DNA from: CAZFVY01 sp964522665 | Lineage (GTDB): Bacteria > Verrucomicrobiota > Verrucomicrobiia > Limisphaerales > CAZFVY01 | Assembly (NCBI GenBank): GCA_964522665.1 | Contig: CAZFVY010000173.1 | Span: forward strand, 1 to 7,903 | DNA: 7,903 nucleotides | Reading direction: 5' to 3' | In this document: positions 1 to 6,227 of the stretch, piece after piece | How the letters are laid out: every line of letters starts with the position of its first letter | Numbering within the stretch: position 1 is the stretch's first letter | Translations under genes and position numbers: made by a program | The notes under the pieces: model-generated | What the model was told of the DNA's origin: nothing | The model's database searches: none | What the model saw: only the letters and a program-made list of their open reading frames with translations

Positions 1-1
1 C

Positions 2-247
2 GACCAAAGTGACGATATGAATTGGAAAGAAGAGGTTACCGACGATGCCGAGGTTAAAGTTTTTTTGGCCTTGGACGGTCCGAATTACACTTGGCGCACG
101 ATTGGGGGAATCGCCCGGCAGACCGGATTAGGCGAAGAACAGGTTGAGAGGATTCTTGCCAAGTACAACCTGAAACTTACCAGGCTCTCTGAAGTTCAGT
201 CGGTGTCAGGGTCGGCCCTCGTCGGCCTCATCGAAAAAGTTGGCTGA
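2..247 (+). CDS. Winged-helix-like domain protein, C-terminal part or small complete protein
   Basis: An ATG lies at 17, but the frame is open to the left edge (codons from 2 read D-Q-S-D-D before the Met), so this may be the tail of a longer protein. From the ATG it is 76 residues. Residues about 13-55 look like a winged helix: a first helix (EVKVFLALD), the block YTWRTIGGIARQTGL where a helix-turn-helix would begin, then EEQVERILAKY as a recognition-type helix, followed by a short tail that could form the wing. Similar 'W/F-R-T-x-x-G-I-A-x-x-T-G-L' modules sit at the C-terminus of assorted bacterial proteins; I know this as a pattern and cannot name the parent family. No Shine-Dalgarno is visible in the 16 bases before the ATG, which slightly favours a truncated longer gene. 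It converges on the downstream aminopeptidase gene. DNA binding is possible but not shown; the domain may equally mediate protein contacts. Confidence 0.55.
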   Translation, partial: DQSDDMNWKEEVTDDAEVKVFLALDGPNYTWRTIGGIARQTGLGEEQVERILAKYNLKLTRLSEVQSVSGSALVGLIEKVG

Positions 248-256
248 TTCTCACAG

Positions 257-269
257 GGTTGGATCAACC
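257..269 (+). other. Short hairpin in convergent intergenic gap
   Basis: GGTTG (257-261), loop GAT, CAACC (265-269) gives a 5-bp stem ten bases after the stop of the left-edge gene. There is no T-tract, so a factor-independent terminator is not supported. It is the only notable structure between the two convergent genes besides the 8-base palindrome CCGGCCGG near 316-323. Confidence 0.2.
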
Positions 270-336
270 GCACACATGGGCGTGAAGTCTTGTATTGCGC
301 GGGGCAGACCACAGTCCGGCCGGTTAGTCTTCGCCG

Positions 337-1446
337 CTATTTCAGATTCTCCGGATTGAGCGGTTGCAGGTCGCGCGGGACGAAGAGGCCGTCTTTGCGG
401 ATGAGCTTGCCGTCGAACCAGATTTCTCCCCCGCCCCACTCGGGCCGCTGGATCAGCACCATGTCCCAATGGACCGCGGAACGGTTGCCGTTGTCCGCCA
501 CCTCGTAGGCTTGGCCGGGCGTGAAATGCAGGGAACCGCAAATCTTTTCGTCGAACAGAATGTCGCACATCGGATTTAGGATGTGCGGGTTCACCCCAAG
601 CGCGAACTCGCCGACATAGCGCGCGCCGACGTCGGTATCGAGGATTTCCTGCAGCCGTTGGGTGTTATTCGCGCTGGCGTTCACGACCTTGCCCTTCTTG
701 AACTCGAGGCGGACGTTCTCAAACCGCGTGCCGGAATAAAGCGTCGGGGTGTTAAACTGAATATGGCCGTTGACCGAGTCCTTGACCGGACACGAAAACA
801 CCTCGCCGTCGGGGATGTTTCGAAGACCATTGCACGGCCGGGAGCCGATGTCCTTGATGCTGAAAGTTAAGTCGGTGCCCGGCGCCTTAAGTTGCACTTG
901 GTCCGCGGCGTTCATGCGGCGTTCGAGCGGCAGCATCGCCTTGGCCATTTTGCGATAGTCCATCGTGCAGACGTCGAAATAGAAATCCTCGAACGCCTCG
1001 GTGCTCAGCCCGGCGGCTTGCGCCATGCTGGGCGTCGGCCAGCGGAGCACGACCCAACGGGTTTTGTTCACCCGGTAATCGAGCACCGGGCGAAGCGTGC
1101 GGGCGTAAAGCGACATGCGGTCGCTCGGCACGTCGGACGTTTCGCTGGCGTTATGGCTGCCACGGATGGCGATATAGGCGGCCATTTTCTTCATGCGCCC
1201 AAGCTCAAAGTCCCGCGCCAGCGCCGCCTGTTTCTGGTCCACGCCGCGCAATAACTCGCGCGTAATCCGCGTCCGGCGGATTTCCACCACGGGGGTCGCC
1301 CCGGCGGCGCGCACGGCGCGGATCAATTCGACGCCGAACTCGTCCGGCACGTCGATGAGATCGAGCAGGATGCGGTCGCCTTTTTTCAGGGCGGTGGAAT
1401 ACTCGGTCAGGAGTTTGGCCAGCTTCGTGTAACGCGGATCTGTCAT
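337..1446 (-). CDS. M29 family metalloaminopeptidase (AmpS/aminopeptidase T type)
   Basis: Cytoplasmic aminopeptidase that removes N-terminal residues from peptides using a two-metal centre. The 369 residues match the usual M29 length (about 370-410). The N-terminal half (residues 1-180) is the family's alpha/beta lobe, opening with YTKLAKLLTEYSTALKKGD. The C-terminal half carries the expected metal-ligand pattern: E215 in DGEVF, E280 in YVGE, H307 in GSLHF, Y314, and H326/D328 in VHWDM. All six positions known as ligands or catalytic residues in the Staphylococcus AmpS/Thermus AmpT family appear present, so the enzyme should be active. The start is ATG at 1446; no Shine-Dalgarno is seen before it. 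It is the last gene of a unit proB-mazG-peptidase, only 17 bases after the mazG stop, so it is probably co-transcribed. The stop is TAG at 337-339. Substrate preference cannot be read from sequence. Confidence 0.93.
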   Translation of the reverse strand: MTDPRYTKLAKLLTEYSTALKKGDRILLDLIDVPDEFGVELIRAVRAAGATPVVEIRRTRITRELLRGVDQKQAALARDFELGRMKKMAAYIAIRGSHNASETSDVPSDRMSLYARTLRPVLDYRVNKTRWVVLRWPTPSMAQAAGLSTEAFEDFYFDVCTMDYRKMAKAMLPLERRMNAADQVQLKAPGTDLTFSIKDIGSRPCNGLRNIPDGEVFSCPVKDSVNGHIQFNTPTLYSGTRFENVRLEFKKGKVVNASANNTQRLQEILDTDVGARYVGEFALGVNPHILNPMCDILFDEKICGSLHFTPGQAYEVADNGNRSAVHWDMVLIQRPEWGGGEIWFDGKLIRKDGLFVPRDLQPLNPENLK

Positions 1447-1463
1447 AATTCAGTTGCCCAAAT

Positions 1464-2156
1464 CTAACTGGACTTGGGTCGTTGGTCGATTTTTTCGCGG
1501 CGGCGCCAGGCGCGCTCGGCCTTCAGCGTCTCCGCGCGCAACAGCGCCTCGGCCGACCAACCCTTGCTCTGGGCGTACTGGGTCAATGCCAACAACTGCC
1601 GCCCGAGTTCACCTTTCACCGTTTTCGAGGGGACGGCGGCGCCCGGCTCGGAGCCATCCAACAGACCGGCCTTCCGCGCTTTTTTTGCGAGCTTCTCCGC
1701 GCGCAGCAACGCCGGCAGATGCTTCGGCACGCCGTCCAAAGCGGAGGGCCGCTCGTGTCGAGTCCCCTGCTTCTCGGCCCGTTTGATCTGTTCCCACTGC
1801 CGCCAGACGGCGTCCACCGACTCGGCCTTCGCGTCGCCGAACACATGCGGATGGCGCCGCACCAGCTTGTCGGCGATTTGCCGGCTCACCCGCTCAAAAT
1901 CAAACGCGCCACGCTCCTGCCCCAACTGACAATGGAAAACCACTTGCAGCAACAAATCGCCCAATTCCTCGATCATCTCGGCGTCATCGCCCGCCTCGAT
2001 CGCGTCCATCAATTCGTACACCTCCTCGACGGCGTGGAATCGGAGGCTACGATGGTCCTGCTCGCGGTCCCAGGGGCACCCGGTCGGCGAGCGCAAACGG
2101 GCCATCAAATGGAGCAACTCGGAAATCGCGGAACTCGGCGCGGCTTTCTTTTTCAC
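1464..2156 (-). CDS. mazG: Nucleoside triphosphate pyrophosphohydrolase MazG
   Basis: Hydrolyses NTPs/dNTPs to NMP plus pyrophosphate, a house-cleaning role for non-canonical nucleotides (in E. coli also linked to lowering ppGpp). The N-terminal domain (residues about 10-110) is typical: CPWDREQ (27-33), the Mg-binding helix pair with E44, E45 and E48 (EEVYE) and E64/D67 (EELGD), then KLVRRHPHVF (97-106). The C-terminal domain (about 145-225) is shortened and degenerate: ELGRQLLAL (183-191) aligns with the family's ELGD-type helix but has Arg in place of Asp, and no EExxE helix precedes it. At 230 residues it is shorter than E. coli MazG (about 263). The start is GTG at 2156 inside GTGA, overlapping the proB stop by four bases. 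The next Met (residue 18) would cut the conserved first helix, so GTG is preferred. Overlap implies translational coupling with proB. Confidence 0.93.
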   Translation of the reverse strand: MKKKAAPSSAISELLHLMARLRSPTGCPWDREQDHRSLRFHAVEEVYELMDAIEAGDDAEMIEELGDLLLQVVFHCQLGQERGAFDFERVSRQIADKLVRRHPHVFGDAKAESVDAVWRQWEQIKRAEKQGTRHERPSALDGVPKHLPALLRAEKLAKKARKAGLLDGSEPGAAVPSKTVKGELGRQLLALTQYAQSKGWSAEALLRAETLKAERAWRRREKIDQRPKSS

Positions 2157-3229
2157 AAAATCACCAGATCATTGCGGTGGACCACCTCAACCCGCGGAAC
2201 GGACCGGGCCTGGATCGAACGCGAGTCAAAGGCCGCGATGCCGCGGGCGAACTCCGTGCCGTCCAGGTCGCAAATCCGCACGACCTCGCCGGCGTTGAAC
2301 TCTCCCTGGCAACGCGCGACTCCGGGTGGCAACAGGCTTTTGCCCTTTTCACGCAGCGCTTTTTTGGCGCCGTCATCCACCATGAGCGCGCCCTTCGGAT
2401 GCGGGAAGAACGCAATCCAGCGTTTGCGGCCGGTCAGTTTCTTTTCCTGCGGAATGAAGATCGTCCCCTCATCGCGGCCCTCGAGGATCGCGGCCAGCGC
2501 GTGCTTCTTTTTGCCGGCGGCGATGACCAGCGGAATGCCGGAACGGATCACGATTTTCGCGGCTTGAATCTTGGACTTCATGCCCCCGACCGCCGTCTCG
2601 CTGGTGGCGCCGCCGGCGATTTTTTCCAAAGAGGCGTCGATGTTTTCGATCGTCGAAATCGTGCGCGGGTTATCGCGGCCAAAATTCTCGATGACGCCAT
2701 CCACCGTCGTCAGGATGACGAGCAAGTCGGCGGGCATCAGGCAAGCGGTGAGCGCCGAGAGCTTGTCGTTGTCGCCAAATTTCAATTCGGTGAACGAGAT
2801 GGCGTCGTTCTCGTTGATGATCGGCACGACTTTATGCTGCAGCAAGGTCAGCAGCGTGTTGCGGGCGTTGAGGTGCCGCTCGTGGTGCTCGAGATCGTCG
2901 TGCGTCAAGAGCACCTGCGCGACGTGCCGGTTGTGCTTGGCGAAGAGTTGCTCGTAGGTCGCCATCAGGCGGGATTGGCCAACGGCGGCGCACGCCTGCA
3001 ATTCGGCCAGTTCGCTGGGTCGCTTCTCGAACCCGAGCGCGCCCATCCCCGCGCCGACCGCGCCGGAAGTCACCAGCACGACCTCGCGGCCCGCCTGCTG
3101 CTGCAGAGCCACCTGCGCCACCAACTGCTCCATTTGGGCAAGGTCCAACTGTTTCCGATGATCGGTCAGAACGCCCGTGCCAAGTTTGACGACGAGACGG
3201 TTGACCTGCTTGAGAGACTCACGGCTCAT
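2153..3229 (-). CDS. proB: Glutamate 5-kinase with C-terminal PUA domain
   Basis: Phosphorylates L-glutamate with ATP to gamma-glutamyl phosphate, the first step of proline biosynthesis, in the cytoplasm. From the ATG at 3229 the protein has 358 residues. The kinase domain (about 8-260) shows the amino-acid-kinase landmarks: VVKLGTGVLT with K15, VTSGAVGAG (53-61), INENDAIS (138-145), FGDNDKLSA (151-159) with the metal/substrate Asp, LTTVDGV (173-179), and the Gly-Met-Lys loop GGMKSK (215-220). GRKRWI (267-272) leads into a PUA domain (about 275-358), normal for the long ProB form and often linked to proline feedback. The frame also runs back to a TTG at 3265 (12 more residues), but that extension has no family-like sequence, so I chose ATG. 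Its usual partner proA is not in the window; instead mazG overlaps its stop. It is first in a probable three-gene operon, divergent from an M42 peptidase. Confidence 0.95.
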   Translation of the reverse strand: MSRESLKQVNRLVVKLGTGVLTDHRKQLDLAQMEQLVAQVALQQQAGREVVLVTSGAVGAGMGALGFEKRPSELAELQACAAVGQSRLMATYEQLFAKHNRHVAQVLLTHDDLEHHERHLNARNTLLTLLQHKVVPIINENDAISFTELKFGDNDKLSALTACLMPADLLVILTTVDGVIENFGRDNPRTISTIENIDASLEKIAGGATSETAVGGMKSKIQAAKIVIRSGIPLVIAAGKKKHALAAILEGRDEGTIFIPQEKKLTGRKRWIAFFPHPKGALMVDDGAKKALREKGKSLLPPGVARCQGEFNAGEVVRICDLDGTEFARGIAAFDSRSIQARSVPRVEVVHRNDLVIL

Positions 3230-3236
3230 GCTCGTG

Positions 3237-3265
3237 TTGGTAGCAAACGCCCCGCCTAATGGCAA
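3237..3265 (-). promoter_or_regulatory. Possible promoter for proB operon
   Basis: On the minus strand TTGCCA (3265-3260) is followed after 17 bases by TACCAA (3242-3237), seven bases before the proB ATG. The -10 match is weak. If it is used, transcription would start at about the ATG, giving a leaderless mRNA. This is an inference from spacing only. Confidence 0.2.
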
Positions 3266-3275
3266 ACTTTGAACT

Positions 3276-3305
3276 TTGCTCTTTCCCCGCTGAACTGCCT
3301 ATATT
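3276..3305 (+). promoter_or_regulatory. Possible promoter for the M42 peptidase gene
   Basis: TTGCTC (3276-3281), an 18-base spacer and TATATT (3300-3305) resemble sigma-70 -35/-10 boxes. The -10 ends six bases before the ATG at 3312, so the predicted start point falls on or next to the start codon. No Shine-Dalgarno lies between, consistent with a leaderless transcript. The box is AT-rich within otherwise GC-rich DNA, which gives it some weight. Confidence 0.35.
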
Positions 3306-3311
3306 TCCGCC

Positions 3312-4382
3312 ATGCGTGATCATTCTCTGGAATTCCTCGAACGTCTTGTTAACACGCCCAGCCCTTCCGGCCACGAGGCGCGCGGCCAGCGGGTTTGGCT
3401 CGATTACGTCAGCGCTTTCGCGACGAAGACCCACTCCGACGCCTATGGCAATACCGTGGCCGTCCTCAATCCCGGCGGCTCGCCGCGCCTCATGCTAGCC
3501 GCGCACGCGGACGAGATCGCGATGGTGGTCAATTTTATCGACAGCGACGGCTACATCTACGTGCGCCGGCTCGGCGGCGTCGATGCGGCGATCACCAAGG
3601 CGCAACGCGTGGTCATTCATACTCGCGGCGGGCCGGTCAAAGGGGTGGTGGGCAACGTCGCGCCGCACCTCTCGCGCGATGACGGCGAACGCAAGGTTCC
3701 GAAGATTCACGACCTGTTCATCGACATCGGCGTGGACACCCGGAAAGCCGCGGAAAAGCTCGTCCGCGTGGGCGACCCGATCACGCTGACCGCGGAATTT
3801 GAACTCTTGCGCAACGACCTCGCGATCGCCCGCGCCTTTGACAATCGCATCGGCACCTTCGCGGTCGCCGAAGCCGCCCGGCTGCTACACGAATCGAAGT
3901 CCAAGCTGCAAGCCGAGGTTTGCGTGGTCTCGAACATCATGGAAGAAGTCGGCTTGCTCGGCGCACGGCAAATCGCCTACTCGCTCCACCCCGACGTCGC
4001 GCTCGTGGTCGATGTGACGCACGCGACCGATTATCCCACGGTGAGCCAGGCGCAGCACGGCGACATTAAAATCGGGCGCGGTCCCGCGCTAACGCACGGC
4101 GGCTGCAATCATCCCGAAGTCGTGTCCCGGCTCGAAAGCGTCGCGAAAGCCAAGCGGATGCAACTCCAGCACGAAGCCATGTCGGCGACCAGTGGCACCG
4201 ATACCGACGTGATCTTCTGGACCCGCGGCGGCATCCCGAGCGCGTTGATCAGCCTGCCCAACCGGTACATGCATTCTCCGGTCGAACTGGTTAGTCTCAA
4301 GGATCTGGAAAAGATTCCGGAACTGATGGCGGCCTTCGCGCTTTCGCTCAAGGCCGACGACGTGTTCAAGGTGAAGATTTGA
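3312..4382 (+). CDS. M42 family metalloaminopeptidase (glutamyl aminopeptidase/FrvX-like)
   Basis: Cytosolic cocatalytic metallopeptidase of the M42 family (tetrahedral aminopeptidase, PepA of lactococci, FrvX/YpdE of E. coli), which typically forms large hollow complexes that trim short peptides. It has 356 residues, the standard length. The metal-site residues follow the family pattern: H65 and D67 in AAHADEIA, bridging D177 in RAFDNR, catalytic base E211 with ligand E212 in MEEVG, D234 in VVDVTHA, and H321 in YMHSPVE. N-terminal NTPSPSGHEARGQ (14-26) is the usual family opening. Residues about 75-170 would be the inserted dimerisation/oligomerisation domain. The start is ATG at 3312, with no Shine-Dalgarno but a -10-like TATATT just upstream. 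It is divergent from proB-mazG-M29 peptidase and convergent, with a 25-base gap, on the next gene. Peptide substrate preference is not readable. Confidence 0.95.
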   Translation: MRDHSLEFLERLVNTPSPSGHEARGQRVWLDYVSAFATKTHSDAYGNTVAVLNPGGSPRLMLAAHADEIAMVVNFIDSDGYIYVRRLGGVDAAITKAQRVVIHTRGGPVKGVVGNVAPHLSRDDGERKVPKIHDLFIDIGVDTRKAAEKLVRVGDPITLTAEFELLRNDLAIARAFDNRIGTFAVAEAARLLHESKSKLQAEVCVVSNIMEEVGLLGARQIAYSLHPDVALVVDVTHATDYPTVSQAQHGDIKIGRGPALTHGGCNHPEVVSRLESVAKAKRMQLQHEAMSATSGTDTDVIFWTRGGIPSALISLPNRYMHSPVELVSLKDLEKIPELMAAFALSLKADDVFKVKI

Positions 4383-4407
4383 CGCGCGGCTCGCCGTCGA
4401 TTGGACG

Positions 4408-5130
4408 CTAATTCTTTGCCGGCGGAGAAAGTTGTTTCCAAAGGGTGAGCGGGTTGAGCGCACCGGCTCCCCCTTGAGCGGCGCCGCCGAAAGGACTGCC
4501 GCCGCCCAGCAAGCCGATCCCGCGCCGCAGCATCACGTTCACCAACGCCTGATTGATGTCGTTGGCTGATTTGACGTTGTGGATAACCTCGTGCTTTAGC
4601 CCAAGATCAACTTCCTGGGGACGGTCCGGCTGCTTCATATCGGTGTAGCGCAGCATGCCCAAGGTTAGATCGAGCGTGTCGATCTTGTCGAACTCGACCC
4701 CCAGCGCGAGCTGGTTGGTCGCGCCGCCCGGAGCCGCTTGCTGCGCTTTATCCTGCAATTCTTGCAGATTGTTGCGGCCGTTCGTATCGGTGACGACGTT
4801 GACCTCCGCGAGGTTGAATCGAACGAGCTTGAGGCGCAGCTTGAGCGCCCGCAGGGCGTCGGCGTCGTACTCGACGTGCAATTCCGCCAAGTCGAGCAAC
4901 GGCTTTCCGCCAAACGCCGCGGAATTGTAAATCTTCAGATCGCGAATCGTGATCATGGGCGAGAAAATGCCGACGTCGAACTTGCCGATCTTTGTCTCAA
5001 GGCCGGTTTGCCGCCGAAGCTGTCGTTCCGCCATCCAGCGAAGGAGCGGCTCACGCAGGACGATCACCGCGACGAGCGCCAAAAGCAGTCCGACTATCAC
5101 CCGGATGGTCCAGCGAAAAAACGTCTTCAT
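4408..5130 (-). CDS. Small AsmA-like membrane-anchored protein
   Basis: A 240-residue protein with a strong N-terminal membrane anchor: basic MKTFFRWTIR, then a hydrophobic stretch at about 11-25, followed by REPLLRWMAERQLRRQTG. This layout, followed by 'KIGKFDVGIFSPMITIRDL-KIYN' (split here), is the typical start of AsmA/DUF748-type envelope proteins, which are anchored in the inner membrane with a beta-rich periplasmic part implicated in outer-membrane lipid and protein homeostasis. Residues about 45-180 alternate in beta-strand fashion, with LLDLAELHVEYD (78-89) and LVRFNLAEVNVV (102-113) resembling AsmA repeats. The tail (about 205-225) is rich in Gly. It is far shorter than full AsmA (about 600), so it is a single-module member and no specific function can be assigned. 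ATG at 5130; no Shine-Dalgarno. It lies 125 bases downstream of the next minus-strand gene and may share its transcript or use its own promoter. Confidence 0.75.
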   Translation of the reverse strand: MKTFFRWTIRVIVGLLLALVAVIVLREPLLRWMAERQLRRQTGLETKIGKFDVGIFSPMITIRDLKIYNSAAFGGKPLLDLAELHVEYDADALRALKLRLKLVRFNLAEVNVVTDTNGRNNLQELQDKAQQAAPGGATNQLALGVEFDKIDTLDLTLGMLRYTDMKQPDRPQEVDLGLKHEVIHNVKSANDINQALVNVMLRRGIGLLGGGSPFGGAAQGGAGALNPLTLWKQLSPPAKN

Positions 5131-5136
5131 GCCGAG

Positions 5137-5159
5137 CCAGCATAGCAGACGTTTGCTGG
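5137..5159 (-). other. Inverted repeat upstream of the AsmA-like gene
   Basis: CCAGCA (5137-5142) and TGCTGG (5154-5159) form a perfect 6-bp inverted repeat around 11 bases, and the inner GCAGACGTTTGC (5145-5156) is itself self-complementary with one G-T pair. It overlaps the candidate -10 and spacer of the downstream minus-strand gene, so it could be an operator or a 5' structure. Function is unproven. Confidence 0.25.
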
Positions 5160-5167
5160 AATCACAA
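5139..5167 (-). promoter_or_regulatory. Possible promoter for the AsmA-like gene
   Basis: On the minus strand TTGTGA (5167-5162), a 17-base spacer and TATGCT (5144-5139) each match four of six sigma-70 consensus bases. The -10 ends eight bases before the ATG at 5130, so again a near-leaderless transcript would result. It lies within the inverted repeat at 5137-5159. Confidence 0.25.
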
Positions 5168-5255
5168 AGACTGGCTCACGCCGAGCCGCCATTTGCGTTG
5201 CCGCGCGAATCCCCTCAACGGCGTCCCCGAAGGCCCCCAGGCGCGACCGACGCGG

Positions 5256-5864
5256 TCAGAGTTCGATGTCCTCGGCGCGGACTTCCAGGCATTCATCCTG
5301 GTCCTCCCAGACCGCCGCGGGACAGAATTCGATCAATTTGGGCGTCAACTCACGGCCGGCGACGGCCAGGAGTTTCTCCGCCGTGGTCGCCGCCTCTTCG
5401 AACGCGCGCTGGTAATCGCCGCAGGCCTTGCGTTGCCGATCGTCCCAATGCGCGACCGCGTGGATCGGCGCGTATTCCTCGGCCCACCGCCGGATCGGCA
5501 ATTGAATTTCCGGCGGAATCTCATCGAAAGGCACCGCCGTGCCGCTGCAATGCTGACAAACCAAGCCGGCGTCCAGCACATCACGCGTGAGCAACGGCAG
5601 GAGCGGCGCGCGGCAGCACGGCGCCTCGGGATAGGCGGGAGGTGAAGTCGCCAGCCGCTTCAGCCAAATCTGCCGTTCGTGCGCCACTTGCGCGGCCAGC
5701 CGATAGGAAGCCTGCAAGGGATGTGAAAGCCGCCACGAGCGACCCAACAACTGGCCGAGCGTCTGCGCCATCCACCGCGCCAATGTCAGATCATCAAAGT
5801 CGCGAAAAACGACGCTGTATTCCTGCCAAAGCTCATCGGAGGGCGATTCGGACTCGTTTGACAT
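5256..5864 (-). CDS. Unnamed protein with CC...CxxC zinc-ribbon-like centre
   Basis: I do not recognise a named family. The 202-residue product is soluble, without signal peptide or membrane segment. The N-terminal part (11-75) is rich in aromatic and helical sequence: WQEYSVVFRDFDDLTLARWM, then LGQLLGRSWRLSHPL and helix RLAAQVAHERQIWLKRL. The centre has C83-C84 and, 18 residues later, C103-Q-H-C106, the spacing of two zinc knuckles of a zinc ribbon. After it come RRWAEEYAPIHAVAHWDD (125-142) and a helical stretch, and an acidic tail (EDQDECLEVRAEDIEL). The dense conserved-looking blocks, no low-complexity sequence and strong codon-phase bias argue that it is a real gene, probably lineage-restricted. 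ATG at 5864; no Shine-Dalgarno. It is upstream of and co-directional with the AsmA-like gene; a repeat island lies on its other side. Metal binding is inferred from the cysteines only. Confidence 0.72.
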   Translation of the reverse strand: MSNESESPSDELWQEYSVVFRDFDDLTLARWMAQTLGQLLGRSWRLSHPLQASYRLAAQVAHERQIWLKRLATSPPAYPEAPCCRAPLLPLLTRDVLDAGLVCQHCSGTAVPFDEIPPEIQLPIRRWAEEYAPIHAVAHWDDRQRKACGDYQRAFEEAATTAEKLLAVAGRELTPKLIEFCPAAVWEDQDECLEVRAEDIEL

Positions 5865-6024
5865 AATATGCTAAACTGAAACCCGGGTCCGCGTCAGAAA
5901 ATGGGCCGCCCGTGGAAAATGGGAGAGAAAAGGAGCGTCGCCGCCGCGCGGCAACCGGATCGAACAATTCAACCACGACACACCCGCAGCGTAGGCCGAA
6001 GTTCCGCCAGCGTAAAGGAAGAAC

Positions 6025-6053
6025 GGCCCCGCGCACAGGGCAAACGCGTCTAA
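6025..6053 (-). repeat. Rearranged two-part repeat, copy 1
   Basis: Module A, GGCCCCGCGCAC (6025-6036), is repeated exactly at 6422-6433 in the same orientation. Module B, occupying 6036-6053, reads TTAGACGCGTTTGCCCTG on the minus strand and recurs on the plus strand at 6405-6422 with one mismatch in 18. The two modules touch in both copies, but B is inverted relative to A. Confidence 0.6.
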
Positions 6054-6185
6054 ATGTGGAACCCACCGACGGTTGTTACCAATCCCACGGGATTCTCGAT
6101 TCGACCCCGTTGTCGCCGCGAGGAACTTGTTGCCGTAACCAGATTCCCATTCAGGAGGTCATCCATTTTTGCGCCCGCGCCTTCC

Positions 6186-6206
6186 TTCAGCCCCTGCGGG
6201 GCTGAG
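6186..6206. repeat. Palindrome 1 of repeat cluster
   Basis: CAGCCCC (6188-6194), loop TGC, GGGGCTG (6198-6204). The stem extends by T6187-A6205 and a T-G pair, giving 8 Watson-Crick pairs around a 3-base loop. There is no T-tract after it on either strand, so it is not a standard terminator. Confidence 0.75.
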
Positions 6207-6227
6207 TCCTAAAGCCCAAGGATGGCG
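6207..6227 (+). repeat. Direct repeat, copy 1
   Basis: TCCTAAAGCCCAAGGATGGC plus one G recurs at 6341-6360 with 18 identical positions, two substitutions and one missing base. It contains the left arm of palindrome 2, so the second copy looks like a decayed or partial unit. Confidence 0.6.

Noticed and set aside
583..1254. Several plus-strand frames opposite the M29 peptidase
   Set aside because: All lie antisense to a gene with intact metal ligands; their translations are Arg/His-rich and motif-free.
1482..2567. 361-codon open frame on the plus strand opposite mazG and the proB end
   Set aside because: It crosses two well-supported genes on the other strand and has no family-like sequence; a shadow frame.
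2177..3259. 360-codon open frame on the plus strand opposite proB
   Set aside because: It mirrors proB, whose kinase and PUA motifs are unmistakable. GC-rich codon use commonly leaves the antisense frame open; its product has no recognisable motif.
5245..5257. GACCG-ACG-CGGTC hairpin overlapping the stop of the CxxC protein gene
   Set aside because: Only five pairs, no T-tract, and it overlaps the stop codon; such a stem is expected by chance at this GC content.
5868..5873. TAGCAT as a -10 box for the gene starting at 5864
   Set aside because: It is only three bases from the ATG and the matching -35 (CTGACG at 18 bases) is poor; a start point would fall inside the gene.
6071..6150. tRNA-like or rRNA-end-like bases (TTCGA and AGGAGGTCATCC)
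   Set aside because: No cloverleaf can be built around the TTCGA, and the purine-rich motif is not followed by a sensible start codon or gene.
5912..6205. Possible 97-residue gene on the plus strand in the intergenic gap
   Set aside because: The product is Arg-rich low-complexity, the frame runs into a palindrome, and there is no start signal.
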